Part shown: piece after piece, positions 23,701 through 37,215 of the stretch | Layout: each line of letters starts with the position of its first letter | Numbering within the stretch: the stretch's first letter is position 1 | Assembly: GCA_000231825.2 (NCBI GenBank) | Contig: JH720295.1 | Location: 445,527 to 499,632 of the forward strand | From: Tetrahymena elliotti 4EA | Lineage: Eukaryota > Ciliophora > Oligohymenophorea > Hymenostomatida > Tetrahymenidae | Length of the DNA: 54,106 nucleotides | Direction: 5' to 3' | Position numbers and translations under genes: made by a program | The notes under the pieces: model-generated | Databases searched by the model: none | The model's input: only the letters and a program-made list of their open reading frames with translations | What the model was told of the DNA's origin: nothing

Positions 23701-25529
23701 TAAATTTATGATAAGCATATTCCCCCTTATAAACAGTAACCCAAAGGACATACTGAGCATCCAAAATTTGTTATATCCAAACATTAACCTATTTGTTAAA
23801 TATTATTTAATTGAAATCAAAATAAGCATATTTTACCTGAAGCATCTTAGCAATATTAGTTATTCAATTAAATACAATCACCATTTTTAAGACAAGAATT
23901 GAAAGAGCATTTAGAGCATTAAATAGATGTATTTTTCTAAACACAACTTCCTTTATCATCACTACATTTAATGTTACCTTCCACTTTTTGACAATACTCT
24001 CCATTTTAATTTTCTTGAATGCAGTAATATCCTTCAAAGCATTTTTACTTAATAAAATGTTAGTAATATAAAAATATATGAAATATTTACAATTTTCATG
24101 GAATGAGAAACATTTTAATCATTCTCAGAAACACAAATACCACTTTCTTTATAAATGCCTATATATTTTTTTATCAAAAAGGATTTAATTTGTATTCTAA
24201 TTAGAAAATTCTTAATTTAATTAACTTATGATTACCTATTTGATTCGGATTTTTATAATTAAGAGAAACACATTTATTTTAGTTTTATGTTTACCCTTGC
24301 ATTAAGCAATACCTTTTTATTTTTTTCTTTAAAATGATTTTATTAGTTAAAAAATTACTTTTCATAGCATTACTAAGCTCCTTATTTTTTTGACTCATTC
24401 AATAACAAGCAATTGTAAGTTTAATTTTCTCTTCCTGGGTATTTATCTGATAATTAAACACATTAATCATTTATTAGACAATAACCAATAGCGCAGTTAA
24501 TAGCAAATTTTTAATTAGCTGCCAAGCATGAATTATCTACATTTCTTCCAATTTTGTTTGAATCTTAATTATTTAATTCAACACATTTCCCAGATAATAA
24601 ACAATATTCGCCTTGCAAACAGCTTATTGAATCAGCTAATTTAAAAAAATAATTTTATAATTAAAGATAAATAAAGAATATTTTTAAAATAATAGCTATC
24701 ATGATTAAATGTATAGATATTTTTTAAAAGAACATCTGTTTTAAGATATTAAAAAATTCATATTATTTATGAAAGAAAAAGCTAAAAATTTCTACAGGAA
24801 ATATGTTACTGAATAAAAAAAATTTCTATCAATATAATTAAAAATAATCTCTAAATAATAATTAAAAAATTTTGATTTTTTGATTGATTGATTCGAAAAA
24901 TTTAAAGCAAACATTTGTTTACACTAGTTAAGATCTAGGCACCTTTCATCAGAACCTTTAGCTTTGATATCTTATCTATCTTTGAAAAGATTGCTACTCA
25001 ACATTAAAGGATGACATAGATATAAATTGCTATTTAAATTATAAATTCATTTTAAAAACAATCTTGCATAATTTATTTATTTTACTCTTATTTAAGGATG
25101 CAATATTAATCAGAGTAACATTTTTCAATACCTATTTTTTAATAAAATTACCTTTGAGAATGTAAACTAAAAATCTAAATGTATTTTACCAATAGTAGAA
25201 AACTAAAGCGGAACAAGACAATTTTATGTATTAATCTCTCTTCCTATGTAAAATTTATCTTAAACCTATTCTCCGATATTAATGCAATATTTCTAAACCT
25301 CAGAAATTTAGTAAAGGCAATATCCATTTGGACATTTATCAATATTTTATCCAACATCAGTAATAGATTGATAAGGTAAGCAATTTGTGGTTTTAGCTTC
25401 TTTTGCAAAATAAGGTGAATCTTATTAAGGAATTAATTTAGTACAAATTTATTTATAAGTTTTTGGATCTATATATAGACATTCATCATCTTTAACACAT
25501 ATCCTAATTTAACAAAAATAATACTTCAT
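14793..25529 (-). pseudogene. Large Cys-rich/beta-helix/multipass membrane protein, copy 1 (5'-truncated, frameshifted)
   Basis: Homologous to copy 3 from 50440 to its stop. From the 5' side: furin/growth-factor-receptor-like Cys-rich repeats (25510-21040, for example NIDKCPNGYCLYQIS), then a beta-helix region (about 20810-17000) with AENYGGAIAS-type motifs at 17250. A Cys-rich collar (about 16700-16220) and several membrane helices follow, with a basic tail ending VQKNR before TGA (14793-14795). The signal peptide and about 2 kb of N-terminal modules present in copies 2 and 3 are missing: homology ends at about 25505. An in-frame ATG exists at 25527-25529, but no signal peptide follows. Between GAGCCACAAATG and AACTCCT (about 15955-16020) copy 1 is 1 nt shorter than copy 3, shifting the frame within the second membrane helix. 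Probably a pseudogene; the shift could be an assembly error. Confidence 0.72.
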
Positions 25530-25659
25530 AAAAATATGAAAAATTGCTTTTTTATACCCATAAATTTAAAAATAAAGTAGGGGTTATTAATATAATTTCT
25601 TTTTTATTTATTTATGTATTTTATTTTAGATTAATATATTAAAATTAAATATTTATAAA

Positions 25660-26664
25660 TCAGAATAATTTACATTAAGAACAGTATGGCTATATTTTTT
25701 CCTAACCTTCTAACTTTATATCATCATCACTAAAAACTCCTTTTGTTTTATTTTAATTATTATCTACAACAATATCATAATCTTCTCATTTTACAGGGAC
25801 TTCTTTGGAAAGCAAATCTAATTTTTAATTTATTGAATTTTCATGTTTATCTGATATGGAATCTTTTATCAGATGCACTGTAACACCACATAAATTTTAA
25901 TTGGTATTAGGCTGGATTAATTTTCATGATTATAATCTCTTAAAATATGCTTTGTAGAGGTCATCAACTAAATAATATTTATGAAAAATACTTTAAGTAA
26001 AATCATTTCAGTCTTTCTAAAAAAATAAATCAATTATTTGTGAAACTCTCTAAATAATATTGATGAATTGGTTTGAAAACTCAAAAATTCATACAAAAAT
26101 CTCCTCAAATTGTTAAGATTAGAGTAATTGAATGAAAGTATTACTCACTATCATAGTTTTATTTATTTTCGAAATCAGGATAGGTTTAATGAAAATATCT
26201 TAGTATAGCAGTCATTTCTGTAAAAATAAAAAGACCTTCTTTATAAACTTTCATCTTATCTTTTTCAGTAAATGGAAGAAATTATCTAGGTAATATTCAT
26301 TATGTTTATAACTAATTCTAGGTTGAATAAAATTAGACAAAATTTTTGGTTTTTCATGCAATAAATTTGGTTAAATAAACCTATAAAAATAATTTTAAAA
26401 GTAAAATTAATATTTTTAAAATTTTATAACATTTTTTTTACCCATACAAACAATCAACAGAGAAAAATGCACTTCTTAAAGTTCCATGATCTTCATTAAT
26501 TAATCATTCATATATGTCATAGTAATCTCTTTCAATTAAATAAGCTCGATAATTATCAACAAAAAATTAATACATTTCCTCTCCTTATTTCGAGATACCC
26601 AAAAAAGATATCAAGAGGAATATAATTTTCAATTTTCATTAAACGCATTAAAATATTTAATCAT
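25660..26664 (-). pseudogene. J-domain-like protein, copy B (broken)
   Basis: Aligns with copies A and C over its whole length. It starts MIKYFNAFNEN, then hits TGA and a frameshift. The middle keeps LRYFHQTYPDFENK; an 11-nt deletion before the second donor puts the exon out of phase. The last exon (VDDLYKAYFKRL...) has two in-frame TGAs before ending YCSQCKLF, then TGA at 25660-25662. Lying 130 bp upstream of large copy 1, it repeats the J-like/large-gene order. Confidence 0.8.
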
Positions 26665-27378
26665 TTTTAACTTAGAATCCAAAATTTTTTTTAATTTTAA
26701 ACCTATTTTTGTCTTTAGTTAAATGCTTTTATACTGGTTAGCAAAACTTAATTTTTTACTCTAAATTATCTTTTAAATTAATTTACTAATGTTTTAGCTG
26801 TATTCAGTAAAGTAGAAATTTGTTTTTTTATATTCAATCTATACAATCATATCTGCAAAAAATAATACTCTCATATTTATTTTTTATCATTCAAAATATT
26901 ATGTCTAATAGCTTTAAATACTATCAATAATTTCAACTCAGTAATTATTTTATCTGTAAAATATTTTAAATTTGATGGTTTATCAAAAAATCTAAAAATT
27001 AATTGGAATTTTTTGGGATAAGATGTTGTTATTTGTAGTATGTTGTTATGATTAAACCTAAAAATCATGAATCAGCGTATTAAATGAATTGTTACTTTTT
27101 CAAAAAATAATTAAAGCCATATTTATGTTTTTACTTGAAATAAAATTAATAATTTAAAATTTCTTATTTTATCAGATTTTTTTACATAATAAACAGATAA
27201 TCTCTAAGAATTAAAATATTTATCCATATTACATATTAGAAATTAAATAAACATATTAATAAATTGTTAAATATGAAGGTAATTTCGTTTTTTACTTTCC
27301 ATTAAGATTAATTGTATTTACTTATTATATTATTGAATGGTTGAGTTAGTTAATTTATAAAATTTAAGATTTTTTTAA
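26665..27378. other. Intergenic between J-like copies B and C
   Basis: Contains the conserved upstream block (26776-26822) shared with copies A and C. Otherwise very AT-rich, with no further gene recognised. Confidence 0.5.
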
Positions 27379-28455
27379 TCAAAATAATTGACAAATATCA
27401 CATTTAGACTCACTTTTTTTTTCTTAATTTTCTAATCTTATATCATCATCACTAAAAGCTCTTTTAAAAATAATATCAGGAATGATATCCTTATCTTCTA
27501 GTTTTAAAGGGATTTCTTTGATTGTTAGCTCTAATTTTTACTTTTTTGGTTTTTGTTCTTTTTCATCTCTAAAGTTCTTTTTATCATCATATGAATTTTA
27601 ATTATTATTAAGTTCATTTACGTTTTATTATAATTATTTTTAATTGTTTTTAGTATTGTGTTCATCTTTAAAAGGTATTTTAAATCTCTTAAAATATGCT
27701 TTGTAGCTGTCATCAACTAATGTATATTTATAAAGAAACTTTAAATAAAAAAATATTAGCCTGATCAAAGAAAATTAATTTATTTAGATTATATAAAATT
27801 GAATACTTTAGTGTTATTATGTAAAATATTTTAATTAATTGAAAAAACATAATAACTTTTTTGAACTTAATTCATTTAATTAATAATGATTTTCTTTATA
27901 CATTGTTAAGACTTTAGTAATTGAATGAAAGTATTACTTAATTTTTTAGCACTATCATAGTTATATTTATTTTTGAAATCAGGATAGGTTTAATGAAAAT
28001 ATCTTAGTATAGCAGTCATTTCTGTTATAATAAAAAGAATTTATTTATAAACTTTCATCTTATCTTCTTCAGTAAATGGCAGGTGATTTCTACTACTTTC
28101 TGAACGATTGCAATAAATTCTTTTAACAATAAAATAATACATTAGTTGAGCTTTTTCAGTTATTTTAAAAGGCCATAAATATCTATTATAAGATTTTTAA
28201 AAGGAAAAATATTATTAGTATTATTAAAAAAAAATTTTACACTAGGTGACCTTTAAGACTATATAATACTGTTAATAAAGTTTCATAATCTTCATTAATT
28301 AATCCTTCATTTAAATATTAATAATCTCTTTCAAAGTAGCTAGTTTGATAACAAGAAACAAAACACTCATAAGCTGCCTCTGTATAACAGGAGATACCCT
28401 TTTAGATATCAAGAGGATTATAGCCTTCATCAAATGCTCTAAAATAATTTATCAT
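27379..28455 (-). CDS. J-domain-like protein, copy C (265 residues, intact)
   Basis: Three exons: 28241-28455, 27938-28182 and 27379-27716 (215, 245 and 338 nt; 266 codons including TGA). The reading is MINYFRAFDEGYNPLDIQKG onward without interruption. HQTYPDFKNKYNYDSAKKLI followed by DDSYKAYFKRF corresponds to the HPD loop and third helix of a J domain, but His is replaced by Tyr (YPD at 138-140), so Hsp70 stimulation would be doubtful. The C-terminal third is charged and Gln/Asn/Lys-rich (about 170-215) and ends CDICQLF. The longer last exon than in copy A is due to this charged insert. Function unknown beyond the resemblance. Confidence 0.72.
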
Positions 28456-29055
28456 TTATTACTTAGGATACTAAATATATTATAAAACTCAAAACCTACT
28501 ATTTATATTTAATTAATTAGCTTTATCTATTTAATTTTCTTAATAAAATCTGTAAATTATCTTATTATTTAATTTATTAATATTCTTGTTGTATACAGAA
28601 AAGTAGAAATTTGTTAATTAACCTCATACTTTTACATGGTAAAAACAATCTGGTAAAGCTATCAATCTCTAATATTGCCACAAAATCATTTTTGTTATAT
28701 TTATTGCTAGTTGTGGTATTTTTTTTTGTTTTATGCAGGAAAAAAATAAAATATTTTTTGTATTTTAGAATAAAAAATTAGAAATAAAAAACTAAATCAG
28801 GATAGGTTTCAAACTTAACATTAAAGTTAAAAAAAAATTTTAATAAAAAATAAAATTTTTTGTTGAAGAAATCAATTTAAATTTTCCATTTATTTTAAAT
28901 TACAAAATTAACTTAATATTTTGGCATTTTTTATTTTTTCTTAATTAATTTAAATTTAATAATTAACAAAATAAATTAAATATTTTTTGTAAAGAAATAA
29001 ATAATTTAAAAATTTTTTTCAAAGAATTTACAATATAATTGTAAATTTAAAAGAA
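28456..29055. other. Upstream flank of copy C and AT-rich sequence up to the gap
   Basis: Conserved upstream block at 28570-28615. A short match to the J-like TYPDF coding sequence (AAATCAGGATAGGTTT) appears alone near 28796. No gene was seen, and nothing here resembles the 3' half of the large genes. Confidence 0.5.
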
Positions 29056-29155
29056 NNNNNNNNNNNNNNNNNNNNNNNNNNNNNNNNNNNNNNNNNNNNN
29101 NNNNNNNNNNNNNNNNNNNNNNNNNNNNNNNNNNNNNNNNNNNNNNNNNNNNNNN
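29056..29155. other. Assembly gap (100 N)
   Basis: Exactly 100 N, the conventional marker for a gap of unknown length. It interrupts large copy 2 inside its beta-helix region. Confidence 0.99.
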
Positions 29156-32100
29156 AATTCCAGATTATATAAAGTATAAAAAATATGATGATTTTAGGGA
29201 ACATCTGTTTATCACAATATTTTTTAAATCAAATTTAAGAGATTAAGATGGGTTGAATTTTACATCTAAAACTTTAGAATTTTAAATGAAAATATTATTA
29301 AATTTAAAGTTATCAATTAGCATTGTTCCATTAAATTTATCTATTCTAAAATTAAAAAAATTAGGAGTGTTACTATTTATTTATGTAAAGCTTGAATTCC
29401 TTATTGTAATTTAATCAATAAAAATATTTTCAATCACAAACCCAAATGTTTATTCCTGCTTTTTTTAAATGAAATCAATATTTTCAATTGTTATTTTAGT
29501 AAAGCCTTGAATCTATGCAGATTAAAACTAATGAATAACAAAGTTTTGATAATTTGAAGTTTAATTAGTTAAAGAAAAATGCTCTAATGATTAAATTTAA
29601 GCTTATAAGTCAACATCAATTGAAAATTAAATATTTTCATAGCATACGCGACTTTAATCTACATACTCAATGACAAATTCTATTTCCCTCAATTAAAGTT
29701 CATTGTAAAAAACTATTGCTCTTACAAGATCTGGTTCATTCAAAATGAGCTTATTAAAATTATATCTATATAATCTATAAATATTGTAAGGATCATCCAA
29801 AGTACCTTTACCCAAAGGGTTAAAATAATCTCCACAAAATACATAAATTATTGATTACTTTTTAAAGTAGCAACCTGGATCATTGATTAAGCAAAACTAA
29901 CATTTTTTTCTTAGTTTATCATATCTTATTTCATATCTTTCAAGTTCCTAGTATTAACTCTCAATTCTCTATTTACAAGTATAGCATTTAATTTAATATA
30001 ATTATAAAGGATTATAACTTAATTCGATATCATAATCTTCACATGTCTCACATCTCATATTCAATTTAAAATAAATAATTAATATTTTACAAGTTAATAA
30101 AAAACTATTTTTGAATAATTCTTTTTCATAAAATTTATTTAGAGATAGGTACCCAAATAATACCCTCTATTGATCTATCAATAATAAATGTGAATATTCT
30201 AAATAAAAATTTTTTCGAAAAGAGGGAGTTGATTTAAATAAGAGATTATAAAATAAATTAAAATCATTTTATAAAAAATAAAAAAATCAATTTAAATTAC
30301 AGCATCGGGCAAAGCTTACAGTTATATTATGAAGAATCAAATGTGATCATTTATGCAATTTCTATGAGATAATCAGAATTAAAATACATATTATCAATAA
30401 ACATTTATATTGAATTTATTTGATTAAAGAGGAGATCAGTATTACAATTAATGCATAATGGCTCACTTAAATAATATACGCATTTTGAGCAAAAATCTCC
30501 ACATTAAGGTAGAAGGCATGATTCTTGGTTCCCACTCAATTTTCTTCCATAATCACAACTTGTACATAATAAAGCTATTTAGAATGTTTGATGATACTAA
30601 ATCCTTTATTGAAGTGAAAAACTCTTAAGAATATCTCTTTCATTAGTAAATATATTAGTAAAATTAACTCTTTCATTTTAAAGATAACCTGCTTCAAAGC
30701 AAGATTAACAACCTTCTGGACATCTTATACTACTTGAAATACTAGGAATGAATCCATAGTTACACTATGTGCATTAATATAAAAGTTAATTACCATAATT
30801 TGTAAATTCTAGGCAATTCAAACAATTTGGTATCTATTAATAATAAATTATTTAAAAAAAATAAATAAAAGGATATTTTACAAGATCAGAGCAAAATCTA
30901 TAATTATCAGTAGGTGGATTACCATTTATAATCAAAGGGACATTTTAATATGGTTTATTAACAGTTAAATTTCTTCCATTATTTCTAGAAAATTCACAAA
31001 AACCATCGTCATCATAATAATAACACACATATTGAATAAAACTACAGAAATAAGAATTTCCTTTATAGTATGAAGAATAATCATAATAGTAACACCTTTA
31101 ATTAAAAAGGCATCTGTCTGAATTACAATTTAAGCAATCACTTTTGTATTAAGAAGCTTTATATTAAAAATAAGTTTTAGAATGTTTGTTTGAGTTTTTT
31201 GCTGTAAGATCTTATTCTTAGCACCATAATAAATCAGATGATGGTTAATAACAGTCAAATCCTAATTTAAAAAATGTTTAATTTTATGATAAGTTAAATT
31301 AATTTCATTTAATTACTGTTCTTGAAGCTGACCAAATATCCTTACTAGCACTTTATGCAGTATTTATCCAACATACCAAAATTATAAACATTTAATCCAA
31401 ATATTTTTGAGTTTACATATTTATCATTAAGTTCTTTATTTTCAAATAATAATATATAAACTACTCAAAATTTAGTTATTATTTTACTTAATAGAAATAA
31501 ATTTTATTTTATTGATTTGTTTAAATCAAAAATTGTTTTATTTTAAATATTTATAAAAATTAATAAAATTACTATATGAGCATTCAAGGCAGTTAAATCC
31601 ACACTTTTCACAATGACTAAGATCTTCGCTAATCATGTATCCTTCTTGGCAATACCTGCAAGTAAATTAAGAAATCTAAAAATTAAACTTATTCTTTGAA
31701 TATTATTCAAAAGTTAAGTCTTCATAATTTATCATAGATTTTTTTAAATTATCTATGATGCTCATACCACATTCTAAGCAACCTTCAGGACATTAGCTAC
31801 ATTCATAATTAGAATTAACATAGAAAAGATATTAACATTTTAAGCACCGAGCTTTTCCTTTCAAATCTATATCACACCTTGAACATTATGATTAACCTAT
31901 TATTTTTTATATTAAATTGTCTTGAAATACATTATATTCATTTCTGTATACACTAGGCTGATTATTTAATTTTTTTAATTTTAAATTATCCTTGAGCACC
32001 TTTTTATACTATTTAGTAGTAAAGAGTTTATTCAAAGTTATTTGATAATCTTTTTATTCCTCCAAAATCAACTACCATTTAAGTGCAAATTTTTTACTGA

Positions 32101-35100
32101 AATTAAGAATTTTTCCTATTTTATTTTTGTTAAATAAAAAAGAAAATACTAGAATAGATTTTACCATTAATTAGCTTCTATGTTGCACTCAGCACATTAA
32201 ATATTTATTTTTTTAATGTACTCAGACATTTAAGAACTAGGATTTATCTAATATTCATATTATTCTTAATCACATTTCACACATACTTACATTTATGTTA
32301 TCTTATCTAAGTATAAGAAATAGTTTTCAATGCACTAAGTGCATGTATCTTAATCTATACAGCTTCTGCAACTTTAATTATCATAATTAAAAATAAATGT
32401 TAACATAAAATAGTTATTGTTTGCATTAATCTTATTTTTATTGATAAGTATCCTTTAAATTAGGACCTAAATACTCATGTTTTAAGGATTGAAGGGAGAG
32501 TGCCTACTGTGTAGAGTATTTTTTGAAGTCTGAATTAACTCTCATAGTTCTAGTTAGATTAGCTTCATTTTTTTACATTTATTAAGTTAAATATCCTCTA
32601 AATACCCCTTTGCTAAAATTAATGATTTTTAAACTGCATGAAATCCAGTTGTAGCTGTGATCTCCCTCCTCCATTTCCCCCCTCTATTTTGAGCTTCATT
32701 AAGTATCAAATTTAATTCAGATCCATTAATAAATCAATCATCTAAATAAAAAACAATAAAATTAGAATTACCCTTCTGAACATGCATTACTTCCTTAAGA
32801 ACAATCAGAGTAAGGAAAACAACCTTCTTTGACATATGATAATTTAAAATTGAAATAACCATTTTATTCATTTCCAAATTATTTATAGCATTAGCGGTTT
32901 CCAGGGTTTATAAAATTTGTTGGACAAATTAAGCATGTATTAATCTACTCATTTAGATCAATCACCTTGCAGTAATTATTTTTATCTTTACAGATACTTA
33001 CTTAGAATATATTTATTTAATTAATGTTTTATTTAAAACATTCTCTATCTTATCTATAATTAAATAAGCATTCATTTCTTCCATACCTTGAAGTATCTAT
33101 TTTTTCCTATTAAATACATTTTCCGTATTACTTTTAAAGACAAAATCCTAAGGGGCAGGCAGTGCAGCCTTATTGGTCTATATTCAAGCATTTTCCTTTA
33201 TTAATAGATTAATTTAATTTAGAAGTTTTTGAATTTATTTACCTAAACTATCTTAGCAATATTTATCACTGAGAGAAACACAATATCCATTCTCGAGGCA
33301 TTAACTTAAAGAACATCTTGAGCACTACTTAGAACTCTTTTATAAAACGCATCTACCTTAATTATCTGAACACTTAACATTTCCATCCACTTTTTGACAA
33401 AACTCTCCATTTTAATTTATACTTATGCAGTAAACTCCAAGAAAACAAGTTTACTTAATTAAAAAAAAATTAAAAAAAAGATATATCTAAGAAGTTATTT
33501 ACAATTAATAAGTTTTAATGAGGAATATCTTAATCCTTTTAAGAAACACAAATACCGCTATCTTTATAAATTCCTATTTTAAAAATAAAAAACTAATAAA
33601 TTTTCTTTATATCTTTTTTAATTTTTGCTCTACTTTACTCAAAGATTTCTTAAAATAAAATTCAGAAATTAAAATAATGATAGTTTTCTGTGATAATAAA
33701 TTTCAAAAAGTCAATAGATTTATGCTTTATTTGAATAAAATAATAATATTTTTTTCTTCACATTTATTTTTATTCATTCGTAGTTATTTTTTCACCATTA
33801 ATAATATTCATTTGATTTTTAAAAATGAAGAATATCTTTTTTCATTAAATAATTGATTGGAAAATTATTTTAATTGTGTAATTTTCTTTAATTATTCCTC
33901 TTTTTGCTCTTGGTTTGCAATAAGAAAACTTTGAACTGAGCAATCAAGAGAATACCATAAAAATAAAAAATATAGAAATAATTTTATTTTCTTATATTTT
34001 GAATAATTTACCTATAAGTTTTGAATTTTAATAATCTAGGGAGAAGCACTTGTTTTGATTCTAAGTTAATCCTTTGAGTAAACAGTACCTAAATATTAAT
34101 GAATAAATAATTAGAATAATTTCACAATTTTAAAATACTATGAAAAGCATGACTAAGCTCCATATGTTTTGGCTTCGTTCAGTTATAAACAATTTCCAGT
34201 AATATTTTCTCTTCCTGGATATTGTAGAGAAAATCGATTACACTACCTATTTTATAAGCAATAACCTATAGCACAATTAGTAGCTGATTAAGTTGACTCA
34301 GCTAAACATTAACTATTTTCATCTCTTCCTATTCTATTTGGATCCTGATTACTTAATTCAACACAAACTCCCTACAATAAACAGTAATCTCCTAACAAGC
34401 AACTCACCGAATTAGCTTTTAATTATTTATTTTAATAATAATTAAATTTTAATCTTTAAATCCAAATTCATTAAAAAATATTTTAAAATGTTAAATAATA
34501 TAAAGCAAAAGAATAAAACCTATTATTAGTTTTTATTATACAATTATTTATAATTTAATGATTGTTGAGTTATAAAATAGAAAAATTAATTTTCCTTCAA
34601 ATAGTTTGATTATTATTTAAAAGCAAATTTTTTTCATCTATTTTTTTTAAATAAGATAATTTTTTACGCTAGTTAAGATCAAGACACTACCCACTAGAAC
34701 CCTTTGCTTTTACATCAGATCTATCTCTAAAGTATTGACTAGTTAGCATTAAAGGATGGCAAACTTAAAAATTGCTAATTTATAATTTTAAAAATAAATA
34801 TAAATAATATTTATTAATCTTACTCATATTCCATAACGCAGTATTAATCAGAAATGCAAAGTTATACCCCTATTTTGATAAATTATTTTTTATTTTATGA
34901 GAATAAAATAATTTTAATTTTACCTAAATAAGAGGCTTGCATAGGCATTAGGCAATATTAGCTAAATAATTCTCTACCTACTAAAAATTAGCCCTAAAAA
35001 TTGTATCCTACAATCATACAGTATTTTTTTTTAGGAGAGATTTCATAAATACAATATTCATCTGGACATCTATCAATATCTTATCCTCCAATATCGCTAT

Positions 35101-37215
35101 AAGGTTCATAAGGTATACATTTAGTTGTCCCTACTTCTTTTGCAAAATTTGGTTCTTCTTAAATTGAAGATAGTTTTATGCAAGATTATATTTAGCTTGT
35201 AGGCTCTGTGATCAGACATTCATCATCCGACAAACATATCCTTTTATTTAAAAAATATTTTTATTTTAAAAGTCAATATAATTTAAATTTAATTTTTTCA
35301 AAATGGGTTTTCAATTTTTTGTTGTTGAAAAAAATTTTTCATACATATTTAAATAACGAATATTTATTTTAGTTTTTAAATTTTCCTTTATCCTTATTAA
35401 ATTAAAGCTAGTAAATAGAAAAGAAAAGTAATGAATGATAAAATATGAGAGATACTTTTGCTTCAAAATTTTTTTTTAATAATTGTATAAATGAGAATTA
35501 CTATACTTCATAAAGAGTATCTGTAATACAATTATTAATTGGCGTGAATATTTTAATTGATTTAATTTTTAGAATTAAAAAATAATACATTTATTATTTG
35601 GGAACACATTTTCTATCAGGGCCGGAACCACTATTTTAATTTTCTTATTTGCATGTAAAAGAATAAACAGTTTCAGATATTTGTGTTCCATCACTATTTA
35701 TAGAATTTAATTTTTCACTCACTTATTCTATACAATGAAATAGAGAGCAAAACAATATCTATTTAGGATCTATAAAAAACTATCTTAGAAAGATTTTTAG
35801 AAATTTGTTTAATTACCTGTTTTATTTTCACCTATCATCAAACATTATTAACCAGTTGTAACTCCCTTTATTCATAAGTAATAGTTAAAAATATTAGCAT
35901 GAAGAAATTAATATTTACAATTATATTCTTTTGTTTTGTGATAAGTTCACATTTATTATTTTTAATACAAGTTTAAGGCTCAGATTAATGAGTGGCATAA
36001 CAATCTTAATAATTGGCTTAAGAATCAGTACCACATTTATTATTTAATAGCTTGGATATTCTATTAATACCATTCATTTAAAGACAATTTAGATAAGATA
36101 TGCAATATCTTTTTGATAATAGTAAATTCAACCTTAATAATAGTAAATAATTGAAGATTAATTACCCTTAAATGCAAGAATCTATTTCATCAGATTAATC
36201 AATAGAAATATTTAATTCAACACAAGATTTGCTTTTAGTTATCCCCACTATTTATTTAGTAACGTCTTTGAATTCCAAAATTGTATTATTTTAATAAATA
36301 CAAAAGTTGCTTTATAAAAACACAATGACACCTATTTTTGTATTTTCTTAGTAATTAATCTCAAATCTAAATAAAAAAATTTTTTTACTATCTTGTGGAA
36401 GAGATTGATTTGTCTAAATTAGCTAAGCACAATAACTAATATTTTTATAAAAGAAAACTCCAATCACTAATTTATTAGAAAGATAAGATGTGCAGTAAGA
36501 TTCACTCATAGAAATCTCAAGCAAACAGATTTCAGATTAATCATTAAAACAACTTTTAACACTATCTATTTATTCTATTTGAGTGCATTCGCCTTTGTTA
36601 TTTATTCCTGCATAATTTGTTTTGTTCATCTTAACACATTATTACCCATCAAAACACTCGCTTTGGACAAATTAATTATTTTAACAAAATAAAAATTTTT
36701 ATTTATTTACTTCATTTCGCATTAGCATTCAAAACTTAAATTTTTAGACTAATAAGGATAAATCAAGCCGTCTTTTTGATAGCAAAACTCTCCATTTAAC
36801 TGTTAAATTGCTTAATATTTTTGTATTATTTATTAAATAACTGAAATAAATTTATGCTATTACAGTTAAGGTTGAAAGAAGTTATTTAAACATCCGACTT
36901 TTCAATGCAACTTAAGATATTATGCTCATCTAAGTAACTCCCAATAAAATTATTTAAGGAATCATTTTTCAAAATAACGCACATAGTTTTATTCTAATTT
37001 AAACATATTTTATCTTCATTTACTGCACAATAATCTATTTAACTTATTTCTCCATCATTAACACAATTTCCACTTATGCTTTTTCCTGTATAGTTATTTA
37101 AAATGATATTTAAGCACTTGCTCTATTCTTATGAAAAACACTAATTAACAGGACAAGACTAACAACTTAGTTTTTGTATTAAAAACAGAGCGAAGAAGAT
37201 AGTTAAACAATACAT
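29156..37215 (-). CDS. Large Cys-rich/beta-helix membrane protein, copy 2 (3' part lost at the gap)
   Basis: Starts at ATG 37215 with a clear signal peptide (MYCLTIFFALFLIQKLSC), then CPVNQCFSQEQSKCL. N-terminal modules of the type YTGKSISGNCVNDG and YAGINNKGECV fill about 37150-35240. Furin/receptor-like Cys repeats follow (about 35240-30300). The beta-helix part begins at about 30050 with CETCEDYD, then LGKGTLDDPYNIYRL. It is spliced from many exons and aligns with copy 3 along its length. Where copy 3 has a frameshift (46.7 kb), copy 2 reads straight through (YYYDYSSYYKGNSYFC), so copy 2 is the better guide to the intact protein there. About 5 kb corresponding to copy 3 39577-44650 is absent; the gap hides it, or it was never there. 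Confidence 0.78.

Noticed and set aside
25660..26664. J-like copy B as a functional gene
   Set aside because: Several in-frame TGA codons, a frameshift in the first exon and an 11-nt deletion at the second donor cannot be explained by introns.
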